64,000 nucleotides of DNA from Streptomyces endocoffeicus (lineage in GTDB: Bacteria; Actinomycetota; Actinomycetes; Streptomycetales; Streptomycetaceae): the NCBI RefSeq assembly GCF_016741935.1, contig NZ_JAERRG010000013.1, forward strand, positions 186,001 through 250,000. The letters run 5' to 3'. Shown one piece after another: positions 1-7,772 of the stretch (position 1 is its first letter; each line of letters begins with the position of its first letter). Under the pieces are notes generated by a model, which worked only from the letters and a program-made list of their open reading frames with translations, did not search any database and had not been told where the DNA came from. The position numbers and the translations under genes are program-made.

Positions 1-34
1 CCATGCCGGCGGCTCCGACTACGGCGATCTTCAT
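1..34 (-). CDS. NAD(P)-binding Rossmann protein, N-terminal fragment (partial)
   Basis: Only the first eleven codons lie in the window; they read MKIAVVGAAGM, a beta-strand followed by a GxxG turn as at the start of NAD(P)-binding SDR/NmrA-type proteins. The ATG at 34-32 overlaps the stop codon of the upstream EamA transporter gene as ATGA, so the two are very likely translated from one message. The exact family cannot be decided from eleven residues. Confidence 0.6.
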   Translation of the reverse strand, partial: MKIAVVGAAGM

Positions 35-1032
35 CGAGGTGACCCTTCCGGGGCGGAGGTGGAGGTGGAGGTGGAGGTGGAGTCGTGTTCGGGCGTCCGG
101 GTGCGACCCCGTGAGCGGGCGCGGGTGCGGGTGCGTGGCGGAAGCTGTCCCGCGACGATCGCGGCGAGCGAGAGCGCGAATCCCACGAGCTGGATCGGGC
201 CGAGCGTCTGGTCGAGCACGATGGCGCCGAGCACGGCGGCCACCAGCGGTGAGAGCAGGGCGAGCACCGCGACCGAGGCCACGGGCAGGCTGGTGATGCC
301 CTGGAACCACAGCGCGTAAGTGATCAGACCGCCGACCAGTCCCAGCCAGAGGTAGCCGAGGGCGGCGGGCAGGTCGATCGCGGGAGGTGCCCCCTCGACG
401 AGGAAGGTGAGGGGCAGCAGGAAGAGCCCTCCCGCCGTGAGTTGCCATCCGGCGAAGGTGGTGGCACCGACCCCGGCGGGGCGCCCCCAGCGTTTGGTGA
501 GCGTCACGCCGAGCGCCATCGTGACGGCGCCCGCGAGGCCCGCCACGACCCCGACGGTGTCGAGCGTCGCGTTCGGCCCGATCACCACAAGTCCGACGCC
601 GACGACGCCCGTCACCCCCCACAGGAGGCGCCACGGCGATAGGCGCTCATGGAGCACGGTGATGGCCAGGACGGCCACGACCAGCGGCTGGGCCGCCGCC
701 AAGGTGGCGGCGACGCCGCCCGGCAGGCGTTCGGCCGCGACGAACAGCAGCGGGAGGAACAGCCCGATGTTCAGCACGCCGAGCGCCGCGGCCTTGCCCC
801 ACCAGGCGCCGCGCGGCAGCGTCCGGGTGAGGGCCAGCGCGATCAGTCCGGCGGGCAACGCGCGCAGGAATCCCGCGAAGAGCGGATGTCCCTCGGGGAG
901 CAGCTCGGTGGTGACGACATACGTCGTGCCCCACACCGAGGGGGCGAGCGCCGTCAGAGCGGTGCGTGGCAGGTTTCCGTGGCGGACACCGCCGGCCCCG
1001 CCGGAAACCACTTCTGTGGTGTGCCGTGTCAT
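31..1032 (-). CDS. EamA/DMT-family transporter (drug/metabolite exporter type)
   Basis: 333 residues, the usual size for a ten-helix drug/metabolite transporter with two EamA repeats. Hydrophobic segments run through the protein from about residue 25 to 295, including the LPEGHPLFAGFLRALPAG stretch after the first helix and WFQGITSLPVASVAVL in the second repeat, both characteristic of EamA proteins. The C-terminus is a hydrophilic Arg/Thr tail ending in a Thr-Ser repeat that comes from a GGAGGT microsatellite on the plus strand at 55-82. A LysR gene is divergently transcribed 80 bp away and probably controls it; the stop overlaps the next gene's start. The substrate (amino acid, metabolite or drug) cannot be told. 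Confidence 0.88.
   Translation of the reverse strand: MTRHTTEVVSGGAGGVRHGNLPRTALTALAPSVWGTTYVVTTELLPEGHPLFAGFLRALPAGLIALALTRTLPRGAWWGKAAALGVLNIGLFLPLLFVAAERLPGGVAATLAAAQPLVVAVLAITVLHERLSPWRLLWGVTGVVGVGLVVIGPNATLDTVGVVAGLAGAVTMALGVTLTKRWGRPAGVGATTFAGWQLTAGGLFLLPLTFLVEGAPPAIDLPAALGYLWLGLVGGLITYALWFQGITSLPVASVAVLALLSPLVAAVLGAIVLDQTLGPIQLVGFALSLAAIVAGQLPPRTRTRARSRGRTRTPEHDSTSTSTSTSAPEGSPR
55..82. repeat. 6-bp microsatellite (GGAGGT)n inside EamA 3' end
   Basis: Four full GGAGGT units and part of a fifth. On the coding (minus) strand each unit encodes Thr-Ser, so length changes stay in frame and only extend or shorten the C-terminal tail of the transporter. Confidence 0.85.
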
Positions 1033-1112
1033 GCCTCGAAGTCTCGCCTCGGGCCCATTGATGAGTCCAACACATGTTTGTCACCTCATCGATCTCGATC
1101 CACGATGGATCC

Positions 1113-1994
1113 ATGGAGCTTCAGCAGATGCGGTACGTCGTCGCCGTCGCCGAGACGAACAGCTTCACGCGCGCCGCGGAACGGTGTCTGGTCGTCCAGT
1201 CCGCCCTCAGCCACCAAATCGCCCGCCTGGAAAAGGAGTTGGGTGCGAGACTCTTCGAGCGCACCAGCCGCCGGGTGCGGCTGACCCCGGCCGGTGCGGC
1301 CTTCCTCCCGGCCGCCCGCCAGTGCCTGGACGCCGCCGAGCGCGCGGCCGCCGAGGTCGCCGCGGCCGTGGGGGAGGTACGCGGACGGCTCGCCGTGGGC
1401 CTGATCCCCACCGTCACCGCGGTCGACATCCCGGGCGCGCTGCGCGACTTCCGCGAGCGGTACCCGCGTGTGCGCGTCAGCCTGCGGGTGGGTGCCAGCG
1501 ACGAACTCGTCGAGCAGGTCGGGGAAGGCGCCCTCGACGTGGCGTTCCTCGGCCTGCCGACCACCGTCCGCCCGCGAGGTGTCGCCGCGCATGAACTCGC
1601 GCGTGACCGGCTCGTCGCCGTGGTCGCGCCGGGCCATCCCCTCGCCGGGGAGTCACGGGTCGACCTGCGCAGGCTCTCCTCCGAGGTGTTCGTGGACCTC
1701 CCGGCCGGGACCGCCGGGCGCGCCCAGTCCGACCTGGCCTTCGAGGCCGCGGGTCTCACCCGTGACGTGGCGTTCGAAGTGACCAGCGCGGACTTCATCG
1801 CCCGGCTCGTGGGACCGGGCCTCGGCGTGGCGATGCTTCCCACCGCCTACGCGCCTCATCTCGCGGGCGTCGTCACCATCGAGGTCGCGGACGCACCGGC
1901 CCGCGTCGAGTACGTCATCTGGAGCCGCTCCACCCGCACACCGGCGGCGACGGCCTTCCTCACGGCGCTGGGCATCACGCCGACGGAATCCTGA
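1113..1994 (+). CDS. LysR-family transcriptional regulator
   Basis: 293 residues from the ATG at 1113, which begins MELQQMRYVVAVAETNSF, the usual first line of a LysR DNA-binding domain; an upstream in-frame ATG at 1074 would add an unrelated 13-residue leader. The winged helix covers residues 1-60 (NSFTRAAERCLVVQSALSHQI is the helix-turn-helix), followed by a periplasmic-binding-protein-like effector domain. It faces the EamA exporter gene across an 80-bp gap, the normal arrangement for a LysR protein controlling its neighbour. The inducer is unknown. Confidence 0.92.
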   Translation: MELQQMRYVVAVAETNSFTRAAERCLVVQSALSHQIARLEKELGARLFERTSRRVRLTPAGAAFLPAARQCLDAAERAAAEVAAAVGEVRGRLAVGLIPTVTAVDIPGALRDFRERYPRVRVSLRVGASDELVEQVGEGALDVAFLGLPTTVRPRGVAAHELARDRLVAVVAPGHPLAGESRVDLRRLSSEVFVDLPAGTAGRAQSDLAFEAAGLTRDVAFEVTSADFIARLVGPGLGVAMLPTAYAPHLAGVVTIEVADAPARVEYVIWSRSTRTPAATAFLTALGITPTES

Positions 1995-2037
1995 CGCACG
2001 ATCCTGACGCACGCGACGGGACCCGGGCCGCCCGCCC

Positions 2038-3066
2038 TCACGACGCCTGTCGACGGGATCGGCGCATGGAGGACGAACGAACCACCAGACGAGTCCCGAT
2101 CACCACGGGCGGCGGTGTGTGCGGCGGATCCTCCACCAGGCTCACCAGCGCGTCGACAGCCGCCGTCCCGGCCTGCTCGGGGGCCAGCGACACCGTCGAC
2201 ACGGGCGGCACGGTCCGCCCGTAGGCCGGATCCTCGCTGCCGCATACCACCATCAGGTCCTCCGGCACCGAAAGCCCGCACCGCGTGGCCGCCGCCAGGA
2301 TCTGACGGCCGCACGGGTCGTACAGGCCGAACACCGCGTCCGGCCCGCCCTCCCCGGTCAGCAGGGCGTCCAGACCCCGCCCCGCGGAGTCGTCCTCGTC
2401 GAACGGGACCACACACGGCCGCACCCCGGCCCGCGAACACCACCGCCGGTAGGCCGTCGCGCTCGCGCGGCTGTAGTACTCCTGGGTGGGCCCGGCGATC
2501 AGCGCGATCCGCTCCGCGCCCTGCCCGGCCAGATGGTCCAGCACCCGGCGGGTCATGGCCTCGTGGTCGTTGTCGACCCAGGTCTCCCGCGCCCGCAGAT
2601 CGCCGGGACGGCCGTCGAACACCAACGGCAGACCGCGGGCTCGCAGCATCCGCACCACGGGGTCGCCGGCCGGACTGTCCAGCACCACCACCCCGGCGGC
2701 CGGGAGGGTGCGCCACATGTGCTCGGCCGGTCCCGAGTCCATCGCCATCAGCGCGTAGCCACGCCGATGCGCGGCGACGGTGGCCGCGCTGATGGCCTGG
2801 GCGAAGTACGGCACGCTCGCGAAGTCCCACGCGCTGTCGCCATGAGCGGTCACCGCGAGCCCCAGGGTGCGCCCGCCGCCGCTCACCGGGCCGTAACCGA
2901 GCGCACCGGCCACCGCCCTCACCCGGGCCCGTGTCGCCTCCGAGACCCGGCCGGTGCCGCCCCGCACGTTGGACACCGTCGCGGTCGACACCTCCGCCGC
3001 CCGTGCCACATCCCCGATCGTCACCCTCGACACGCCCGGCAGAATACGCTCCCGCCGCCGCGTCAT
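2038..3066 (-). CDS. LacI-family transcriptional regulator
   Basis: 342 residues from the ATG at 3066; upstream in-frame starts would add a leader with no family resemblance. The N-terminus carries the LacI helix-turn-helix and hinge (VTIGDVARAAEVSTATVSNV), followed by a periplasmic-sugar-binding-like core (LGLAVTAHGD near residue 70, WVDNDHEAMTRRVLDHLAGQG in the middle). It ends in a basic, Ser/Arg-rich tail. It is divergent from the FMN reductase gene at 3173 with 106 bp between, so it may control that gene and itself. A GTCC-AACC-GGAC inverted repeat at about 3108-3119 is a weak operator candidate. The ligand is not evident, as no sugar gene is adjacent. Confidence 0.88.
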   Translation of the reverse strand: MTRRRERILPGVSRVTIGDVARAAEVSTATVSNVRGGTGRVSEATRARVRAVAGALGYGPVSGGGRTLGLAVTAHGDSAWDFASVPYFAQAISAATVAAHRRGYALMAMDSGPAEHMWRTLPAAGVVVLDSPAGDPVVRMLRARGLPLVFDGRPGDLRARETWVDNDHEAMTRRVLDHLAGQGAERIALIAGPTQEYYSRASATAYRRWCSRAGVRPCVVPFDEDDSAGRGLDALLTGEGGPDAVFGLYDPCGRQILAAATRCGLSVPEDLMVVCGSEDPAYGRTVPPVSTVSLAPEQAGTAAVDALVSLVEDPPHTPPPVVIGTRLVVRSSSMRRSRRQAS

Positions 3067-3172
3067 CCGCTGATGTCGTGCGCGAGAGCGGACGATGGGG
3101 GACAGCGGTCCAACCGGACGAGTTACCGGCCCGACTCCGGGAACGCGCCACGGAACGGAAAGGATTACGCAT

Positions 3173-3733
3173 ATGCCCAAGATCGCCATCATCCTCGGCA
3201 GCACCCGCCCCGGGCGCAACGGTGAGGCCGTCGCCCATTGGGTCTTCGACATCGCCCGGCGGCGCACCGACGCGGAGTACGAGCTCGTCGACGTCGCCGA
3301 CTACCGGCTCCCCCTCCTGGACGAGCCGGTTCCGCCGTCGATGGGCCAGTACTCACAGCCGCACACCAAGGTGTGGGCGGAGAAGATCGCCTCCTTCGAC
3401 GGCTTTGTGTTCGTCACCCCCGAGTACAACCACTCCACCTGCGGCGCCCTGAAGAACGCCATCGACTATCTGTACGCCGAGTGGAACAACAAGGCCGCCG
3501 GCTTCGTCGGCTACGGCAGCGCCGGTGGCACCCGCGCGGTCGAGCATCTGCGCCTGGTCATGGCCGAGCTGCAGGTGGCCGATGTGCGCGCACAGGTCTC
3601 GCTGTCCCTGTTCACCGACTTCGAGAACTTCAGCACGTTCACCCCGGCCGAGCACAAGGCCGAGGCCGTGAACACGCTGCTCGACCAGGTCGCCATCTGG
3701 AGCACCGCGATGGCCACCGTCCGCGCAGCCTAG
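3173..3733 (+). CDS. NADPH-dependent FMN reductase (flavodoxin-like fold)
   Basis: 186 residues from the ATG at 3173, preceded by a GGAAAGGA ribosome-binding site about 8 bp upstream. The N-terminus IAIILGSTRPGRNGEAVAHW is the phosphate-binding loop of the NADPH-FMN reductase/azoreductase family, and TPEYNHSTCGALKNAIDYLY is the second conserved flavin-contact motif. Such proteins pass electrons from NAD(P)H to FMN, quinones or azo compounds in the cytosol. The gene is divergent from a LacI regulator. Its stop TAG shares a CTAG tetranucleotide with the convergent kinase gene, so the two coding regions overlap by 4 bp. Confidence 0.9.
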   Translation: MPKIAIILGSTRPGRNGEAVAHWVFDIARRRTDAEYELVDVADYRLPLLDEPVPPSMGQYSQPHTKVWAEKIASFDGFVFVTPEYNHSTCGALKNAIDYLYAEWNNKAAGFVGYGSAGGTRAVEHLRLVMAELQVADVRAQVSLSLFTDFENFSTFTPAEHKAEAVNTLLDQVAIWSTAMATVRAA

Positions 3734-5289
3734 TCCGGCCCCGTCGCCGAGGCATGGGTGACCCGCGGGTCGGTGCGTTGCGGTGTGCCGGACGTCGTCG
3801 GCAGCGCGTGGCGGCCGGTCAGCCAGTCCCGGCGCAGCAGCGGCAGGGTGCTCTCCACGTCCCGGACGCCGGTGACCGGCAGTCGCACCTCGAAGCGTGT
3901 GCCGGGGCGTCCGTCGGGCCGGTCCAGTACGGTGATCCGGCCCCGGTGCAGGGCGATCTGCTGGGCGACCAGGGTCAGGCCGAGGCCGGAACCGGGGCTG
4001 TCCGGGCCGCGCCGGAAGCGCTGGAAGACCTCCTCGCGGCGCTCGGGTGGGATGCCGGGGCCGTGGTCGTCCACGGTGAGCACGGCGAGCGGCTGCCGTG
4101 GATCGCCGTCGCCGTCGCCGTAGTGGCGCAGGGTCACCTCGATATGGGCCGTGCCGTCGGTGGCGCGGCCGTGGGTCCAGGCGTTGGTCAGCAGATTGTC
4201 CACCGCCGAGCGCAGCCCCTCCTCCCAGCCGTGCACCAGCAGCCCCGGGGTGGTGCGCACGGACACCTCGGCGTCCGGGTGGGTGCGCCGCAGGTCGGAG
4301 ACGGACGCGTCCAGCACCTCCGTGAGGTCCAGCGACGCGAACGCGTCCGCCTCGACCAGGTCGCCCTGCGCGAGCGCCCTGAGCATCACCAGCAGCCCCA
4401 GCAGCCGGGTGTGCTCGCGGCCCAGGTCGTCGAGCACCTCCGCACGGTCGACGGGGTCCAGGCCGGGGTGGTCGGCCAGGATGTCGATGTTGGTGCGCAT
4501 GCTCATCAGCGGGGTGCGCAGCTCGTGGGAGGCGGTCGCGGCGAACGCGCGGGCGGTGGCGAGCGCCTCCCCGGTGCGTTCGACCTGCTCGTCGTAGCGG
4601 GCGAGCACGGTCTGCAGCGTGTACGCCAGGTCGTCGACCTCGCCGATACGGGTCGGCGTGTGCTCCAGGCGTACGGTGCTGGTCCTCGGGTCCAGGCCGC
4701 TGGTGCGCCGCTGCAGCCGCCGCAGCGGCAGGACCGCCCGGGCCGCGATGGCCCAGGTGGTGGCCCCGGCCAGGGGCGCGGCCACCAGCGCCCCGAACAG
4801 GACCCGTTGGCGCACCAGCGCCAGCTCCTCCTCGGCGGTGTCCGGCGAGAACAGCCACAGATTCGGCGTGGTGCCCTCTTTCGCGGCACCGACACGCAGC
4901 GACAGGACCAGCCAGTCCGTGTCACCGGAGGTCACGGTGACCGGCTTCGGGGCGTTCTTCGGGGCGTTGCGGGGCAGCGAGGGGAACGGATCGGGCTGCG
5001 GCCCGGCCGAGATCGTGCCCCCGGGCGCGGTCAGCCGGATGCCCACGTCCCGCGCGGAGTTGACCAGCCGCCGCTGCCTGGCCCGCTCCATGACCGGGCG
5101 GTCGGCCCCGGCGACCTCGAGGAACGCCTTGGCGTTCTTGGCGACGACCGTGGCGCGAGCGCGCAACTGGGAGTTCTGGTGTGCGCGCAGGTCGTCTCCG
5201 ACCAGACGCAGCAGCAGCCAGCCGGAGGCCAGCACCAGCAGCGGCACGCTCACGCCGACCGCGAGCGCGATGCGGGTGGACAGCCTCAT
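3730..5289 (-). CDS. sensor histidine kinase (orphan, HAMP-HisKA-HATPase)
   Basis: 519 residues from the ATG at 5289, which opens directly into the first membrane segment (LSTRIALAVGVSVPLLVLASG); longer starts add a polar leader. A roughly 130-residue extracytoplasmic region is followed by a second membrane helix, a HAMP-like linker and a HisKA domain with the phospho-acceptor in ASHELRTPLMSM. The ATPase boxes are intact: N box DNLLTNAWTHG, D box DDHGPGIPPE, G box GSGLGLTLVAQ. No response regulator gene lies on either side, so its partner must be elsewhere. The stimulus is unknown. Confidence 0.9.
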   Translation of the reverse strand: MRLSTRIALAVGVSVPLLVLASGWLLLRLVGDDLRAHQNSQLRARATVVAKNAKAFLEVAGADRPVMERARQRRLVNSARDVGIRLTAPGGTISAGPQPDPFPSLPRNAPKNAPKPVTVTSGDTDWLVLSLRVGAAKEGTTPNLWLFSPDTAEEELALVRQRVLFGALVAAPLAGATTWAIAARAVLPLRRLQRRTSGLDPRTSTVRLEHTPTRIGEVDDLAYTLQTVLARYDEQVERTGEALATARAFAATASHELRTPLMSMRTNIDILADHPGLDPVDRAEVLDDLGREHTRLLGLLVMLRALAQGDLVEADAFASLDLTEVLDASVSDLRRTHPDAEVSVRTTPGLLVHGWEEGLRSAVDNLLTNAWTHGRATDGTAHIEVTLRHYGDGDGDPRQPLAVLTVDDHGPGIPPERREEVFQRFRRGPDSPGSGLGLTLVAQQIALHRGRITVLDRPDGRPGTRFEVRLPVTGVRDVESTLPLLRRDWLTGRHALPTTSGTPQRTDPRVTHASATGPD

Positions 5290-5464
5290 GGCGCCTCCCC
5301 GGACGACGTTTCCCCGGACAGTCCGTCGTTGCCTGCCATGCGTACCTCTGTTCCGCGGCGGTCGAACGCGTCCGTCCGACGAACAGATCAAAGCATCGAC
5401 ATGGCCCGTGTCTCCACACCGGACCGGCGCGGCCCCGGCGACCGCCGCCGCGGTGGCCCCGCCG

Positions 5465-6325
5465 TCAGGAGCCGAGAGCCCCGGTGAGCGCGTCGGTGAG
5501 GGTGGTCGTGGGGCGGCCGATCAGACGGCTCAGATCCGAGGAGTCGGTGAAGAGCTCACCGCGCTTGAGCCCGAGGTCCGAATCGGCGAGCACCTCGGCC
5601 AGTTCGGCGGGCAGCCCGGCGTCGAGCAGCGCGCCGCGGAACCGCTCGGCGGGGAGGTCGCCGTAGACCACCTCCCGGCCGGTGGCGGCGGACAGCGCGG
5701 TGGCCAGCTCCGCGAGGGAGAAGGCGGTGTCCCCGCCCAGTTCGTACACGGAGCCCGCATGCCCTCCGGCGGTCAGGACGGTGGCCGCGGCCGCCGCGTA
5801 GTCACGTCGCGACGCGGCGCTGACCCGCCCGGCACCGGCGCTGCCGGGCACGACTCCGGACCGCAGATAGAGCGGGATCTGGGAGGTGTAGTTCTCCAGG
5901 TACCAGCCGTTGCGCAGGACGACCCCGGGCACGCCGCTGTCGCGCAGATACCGCTCGGTCCTCGCATGGGCGCCGGCGAGGATCATGCTCGCGGTGTGCG
6001 CGTTGAGCGTGCTGGTGTAGGCGATCAGCTCGGCACCGGCCCGCGCGGCCGCGTCGATGGCGCGGGTGTGGTTGTCGAACCGCTCGCTGACGGTGGTCGT
6101 CGACACGAGCAGGACCTTCCGCGCCCCCTTGAACGCCTCGGTGAGGCCGGTGGGGTCGGTGAAGTCGGCCTGCCGCACCTGGACGCCGCGCTCGGCCAGA
6201 TCGGCCAGCCGGTCGGTGCTCCGCCCGGTGGCGATGATGTCGTGTGCCGCCACTCCGCGGCGCAGCAGGTCCTCCACGACGAGACGGCCGAGCTGGCCGG
6301 TGGCTCCGGTAACGGCGATGGACAT
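5465..6325 (-). CDS. qorB: NmrA/QorB-like NAD(P)H quinone oxidoreductase
   Basis: 286 residues from the ATG at 6325. The first line MSIAVTGATGQLGRLVVEDL is the GxxGxxG nucleotide-binding motif of the atypical SDR/NmrA group, and the 285-residue length, the ERFDNHTRAIDAAARAG helix and the LRNGWYLENYT segment match the QorB/YtfG quinone reductases. It probably moves hydride from NADPH to quinones in the cytosol. It is divergent from an HxlR regulator at 6452, the same pairing as qorB-ytfH in enterobacteria, which supports regulation by quinone or redox stress. The symbol rests on motif and context, not on a search. Confidence 0.85.
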   Translation of the reverse strand: MSIAVTGATGQLGRLVVEDLLRRGVAAHDIIATGRSTDRLADLAERGVQVRQADFTDPTGLTEAFKGARKVLLVSTTTVSERFDNHTRAIDAAARAGAELIAYTSTLNAHTASMILAGAHARTERYLRDSGVPGVVLRNGWYLENYTSQIPLYLRSGVVPGSAGAGRVSAASRRDYAAAAATVLTAGGHAGSVYELGGDTAFSLAELATALSAATGREVVYGDLPAERFRGALLDAGLPAELAEVLADSDLGLKRGELFTDSSDLSRLIGRPTTTLTDALTGALGS

Positions 6326-6420
6326 GTCTGTACTCCTGCTTCCGGTACGTGGTTCACCTGGTTCGAAAGGGGGGCTCGAACGCCCCGTCAGAAGTACAGC
6401 GGAGTGGCTCCCCATTGGGA

Positions 6421-6446
6421 AGTGACCACTTTTTGGTAGGGTTACT
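6421..6446. promoter_or_regulatory. inverted repeat between qorB-like gene and HxlR gene
   Basis: AGTGACC at 6421-6427 and GGTTACT at 6440-6446 are inverted copies with one mismatch and a 12-bp spacer, in the only AT-richer stretch of the divergent intergenic region and just upstream of the HxlR start. HxlR regulators commonly bind such imperfect palindromes between themselves and a divergent oxidoreductase, so this is a reasonable operator candidate. Confidence 0.45.
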
Positions 6447-6451
6447 CTCTG

Positions 6452-6886
6452 ATGGAGAGCAAGGCGACGGCGCCGGAGGAGATCACGGGCATGGCGAAAG
6501 CACCGCGCACCGACTGGGACCCGTACGCCGGCGGCTGTCCGTCCCGGGAGGTCCTGGACCGCATCGGCGACAAGTGGACCGTCCTCGTCCTCGGCGAACT
6601 CGCGGAATCCGGCTCCAAGCGGTACACGGCGCTGCGCCGGAAGCTGGACGGGGTGAGCGAGAAGATGCTCACGCAGACGCTGCGCGCCCTGGAACGGGAC
6701 GGGCTGATCCGGCGGACCGTCCATCCGGAGATTCCGCCCCGGGTCGAGTACGAGCTCACCGCACTGGGCACCACGCTGCGCGAGCCGTTGGTGGCGCTGA
6801 CGAACTGGTCGACGCGGCACATGGACGAGGTGCTGGAGGCGCGGGCCGCCTACGACCGGGAGAAGGACGCCGCCGCGGAAGGCTGA
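6452..6886 (+). CDS. HxlR-family transcriptional regulator
   Basis: 144 residues, the normal size for HxlR/DUF24 winged-helix regulators. The family signature CPSREVLDRIGDKWTVLVLGEL is followed by LRRKLDGVSEKMLTQTLRALERDGLIRR, the recognition helix and wing. A later in-frame ATG at 6494 (MAKAPRTDWD) is an alternative start. The conserved Cys of the CPS motif is the redox sensor in several family members. Divergent from a QorB-like reductase. A perfect 28-bp tandem duplication begins within its last codons. Confidence 0.92.
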   Translation: MESKATAPEEITGMAKAPRTDWDPYAGGCPSREVLDRIGDKWTVLVLGELAESGSKRYTALRRKLDGVSEKMLTQTLRALERDGLIRRTVHPEIPPRVEYELTALGTTLREPLVALTNWSTRHMDEVLEARAAYDREKDAAAEG

Positions 6887-6916
6887 CCAGAAGGACGCCG
6901 CCGCGGAAGGCTGACC
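6861..6916. repeat. perfect 28-bp tandem duplication across the HxlR stop codon
   Basis: Positions 6861-6888 are repeated exactly at 6889-6916. The first copy contains the last seven codons and the TGA at 6884-6886; the second follows immediately in the 3' untranslated region. The coding product is unchanged. The identity of both copies suggests a recent slippage or duplication. Confidence 0.95.
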
Positions 6917-6959
6917 GGGGGTCGGCCCCCGTCGGCCCCCGCTCGTTCTCACGCCGCGC

Positions 6960-7634
6960 TCACGTGTGCGGGAACGGCTCGGTCAGCGACGTGAGCACAT
7001 GGTCGGCCTCGGCGGCACGCAGCTCCGCCGCGGAGTAGTGGCCGCTCGCGACCCCCACCGCCGTCGCGTTCGCCGCGTGCGCGGCCTCGATGTCACGGGG
7101 GGTGTCCCCGACCACGTAGACATCGGAGCGGCCCAGATCGTGCCCGTGCAGCCGGGCGGCCTTCGCCATCGCCAGGCGGGTGATCTCGGCCCGGTCCGGG
7201 GAGTCCGAGCCGTAGGCGCCGAACACGAAATAGCGGCCCAGGCCGCCCGGTTCCATCTTGATCCGGGCCGCGCCCTCCATCGCGCCGGAGATGAGCCCGA
7301 GGATGATCCCCGCGTCCGTGATCCGCCGCAGGGTGTCTTCGACGCCGTCCATGACGCGGTACCCCGCCGAGGCCCGGATGTCCTCCGCGAGATGCCACAG
7401 ATACGCCGCGTACAGGCGGGCCATCTCATCGTGACTGGGTTCGCGGCCGAGCACGGCCCGGAATGTCTCCCGGCCGACCTGCGGGTCCGTCTCCCCGGCC
7501 GAGGTGTGTTTTCCGATATCGGCGGCCACGCCGTGCAACCGGTCGAAGGCCCAGGCCCAACTCCGGGCTCCCGAGCCTCCGGTGTGGACCAGGGTTTCGT
7601 CGATGTCGAAGAGCACCGCTATCGGTCCGGCCAT
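6960..7634 (-). CDS. HAD-superfamily hydrolase (phosphoglycolate phosphatase-like)
   Basis: 224 residues from the ATG at 7634, with an AGGAGGAG ribosome-binding site about 8 bp upstream. HAD motif I is LFDIDETLVHTGG, with the nucleophile in DID; motif II is near LGLISGA; motif IV is YVVGDTPRDIEAAHAA. A cap of about 90 residues sits between motifs I and II, as in phosphoglycolate and beta-phosphoglucomutase-type members. A cytosolic phosphatase for a small sugar phosphate is likely, and the gene is divergent from the pentose-phosphate operon (138 bp between), so a sugar-phosphate substrate would fit, but this is inference. Confidence 0.88.
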   Translation of the reverse strand: MAGPIAVLFDIDETLVHTGGSGARSWAWAFDRLHGVAADIGKHTSAGETDPQVGRETFRAVLGREPSHDEMARLYAAYLWHLAEDIRASAGYRVMDGVEDTLRRITDAGIILGLISGAMEGAARIKMEPGGLGRYFVFGAYGSDSPDRAEITRLAMAKAARLHGHDLGRSDVYVVGDTPRDIEAAHAANATAVGVASGHYSAAELRAAEADHVLTSLTEPFPHT

Positions 7635-7772
7635 CACACGTTCTCCTCCGGTTCCGCCTGCTTCCAGGGTGCGCGGTGGTTCCGGGGGCGGCCAGTTGCG
7701 GGGCCGCGGCGTTGGTGGTGCCGTTGAAATGACGGAGGCAGCACCCCCGATGGGCCGAGAAGGGGAGCGACC

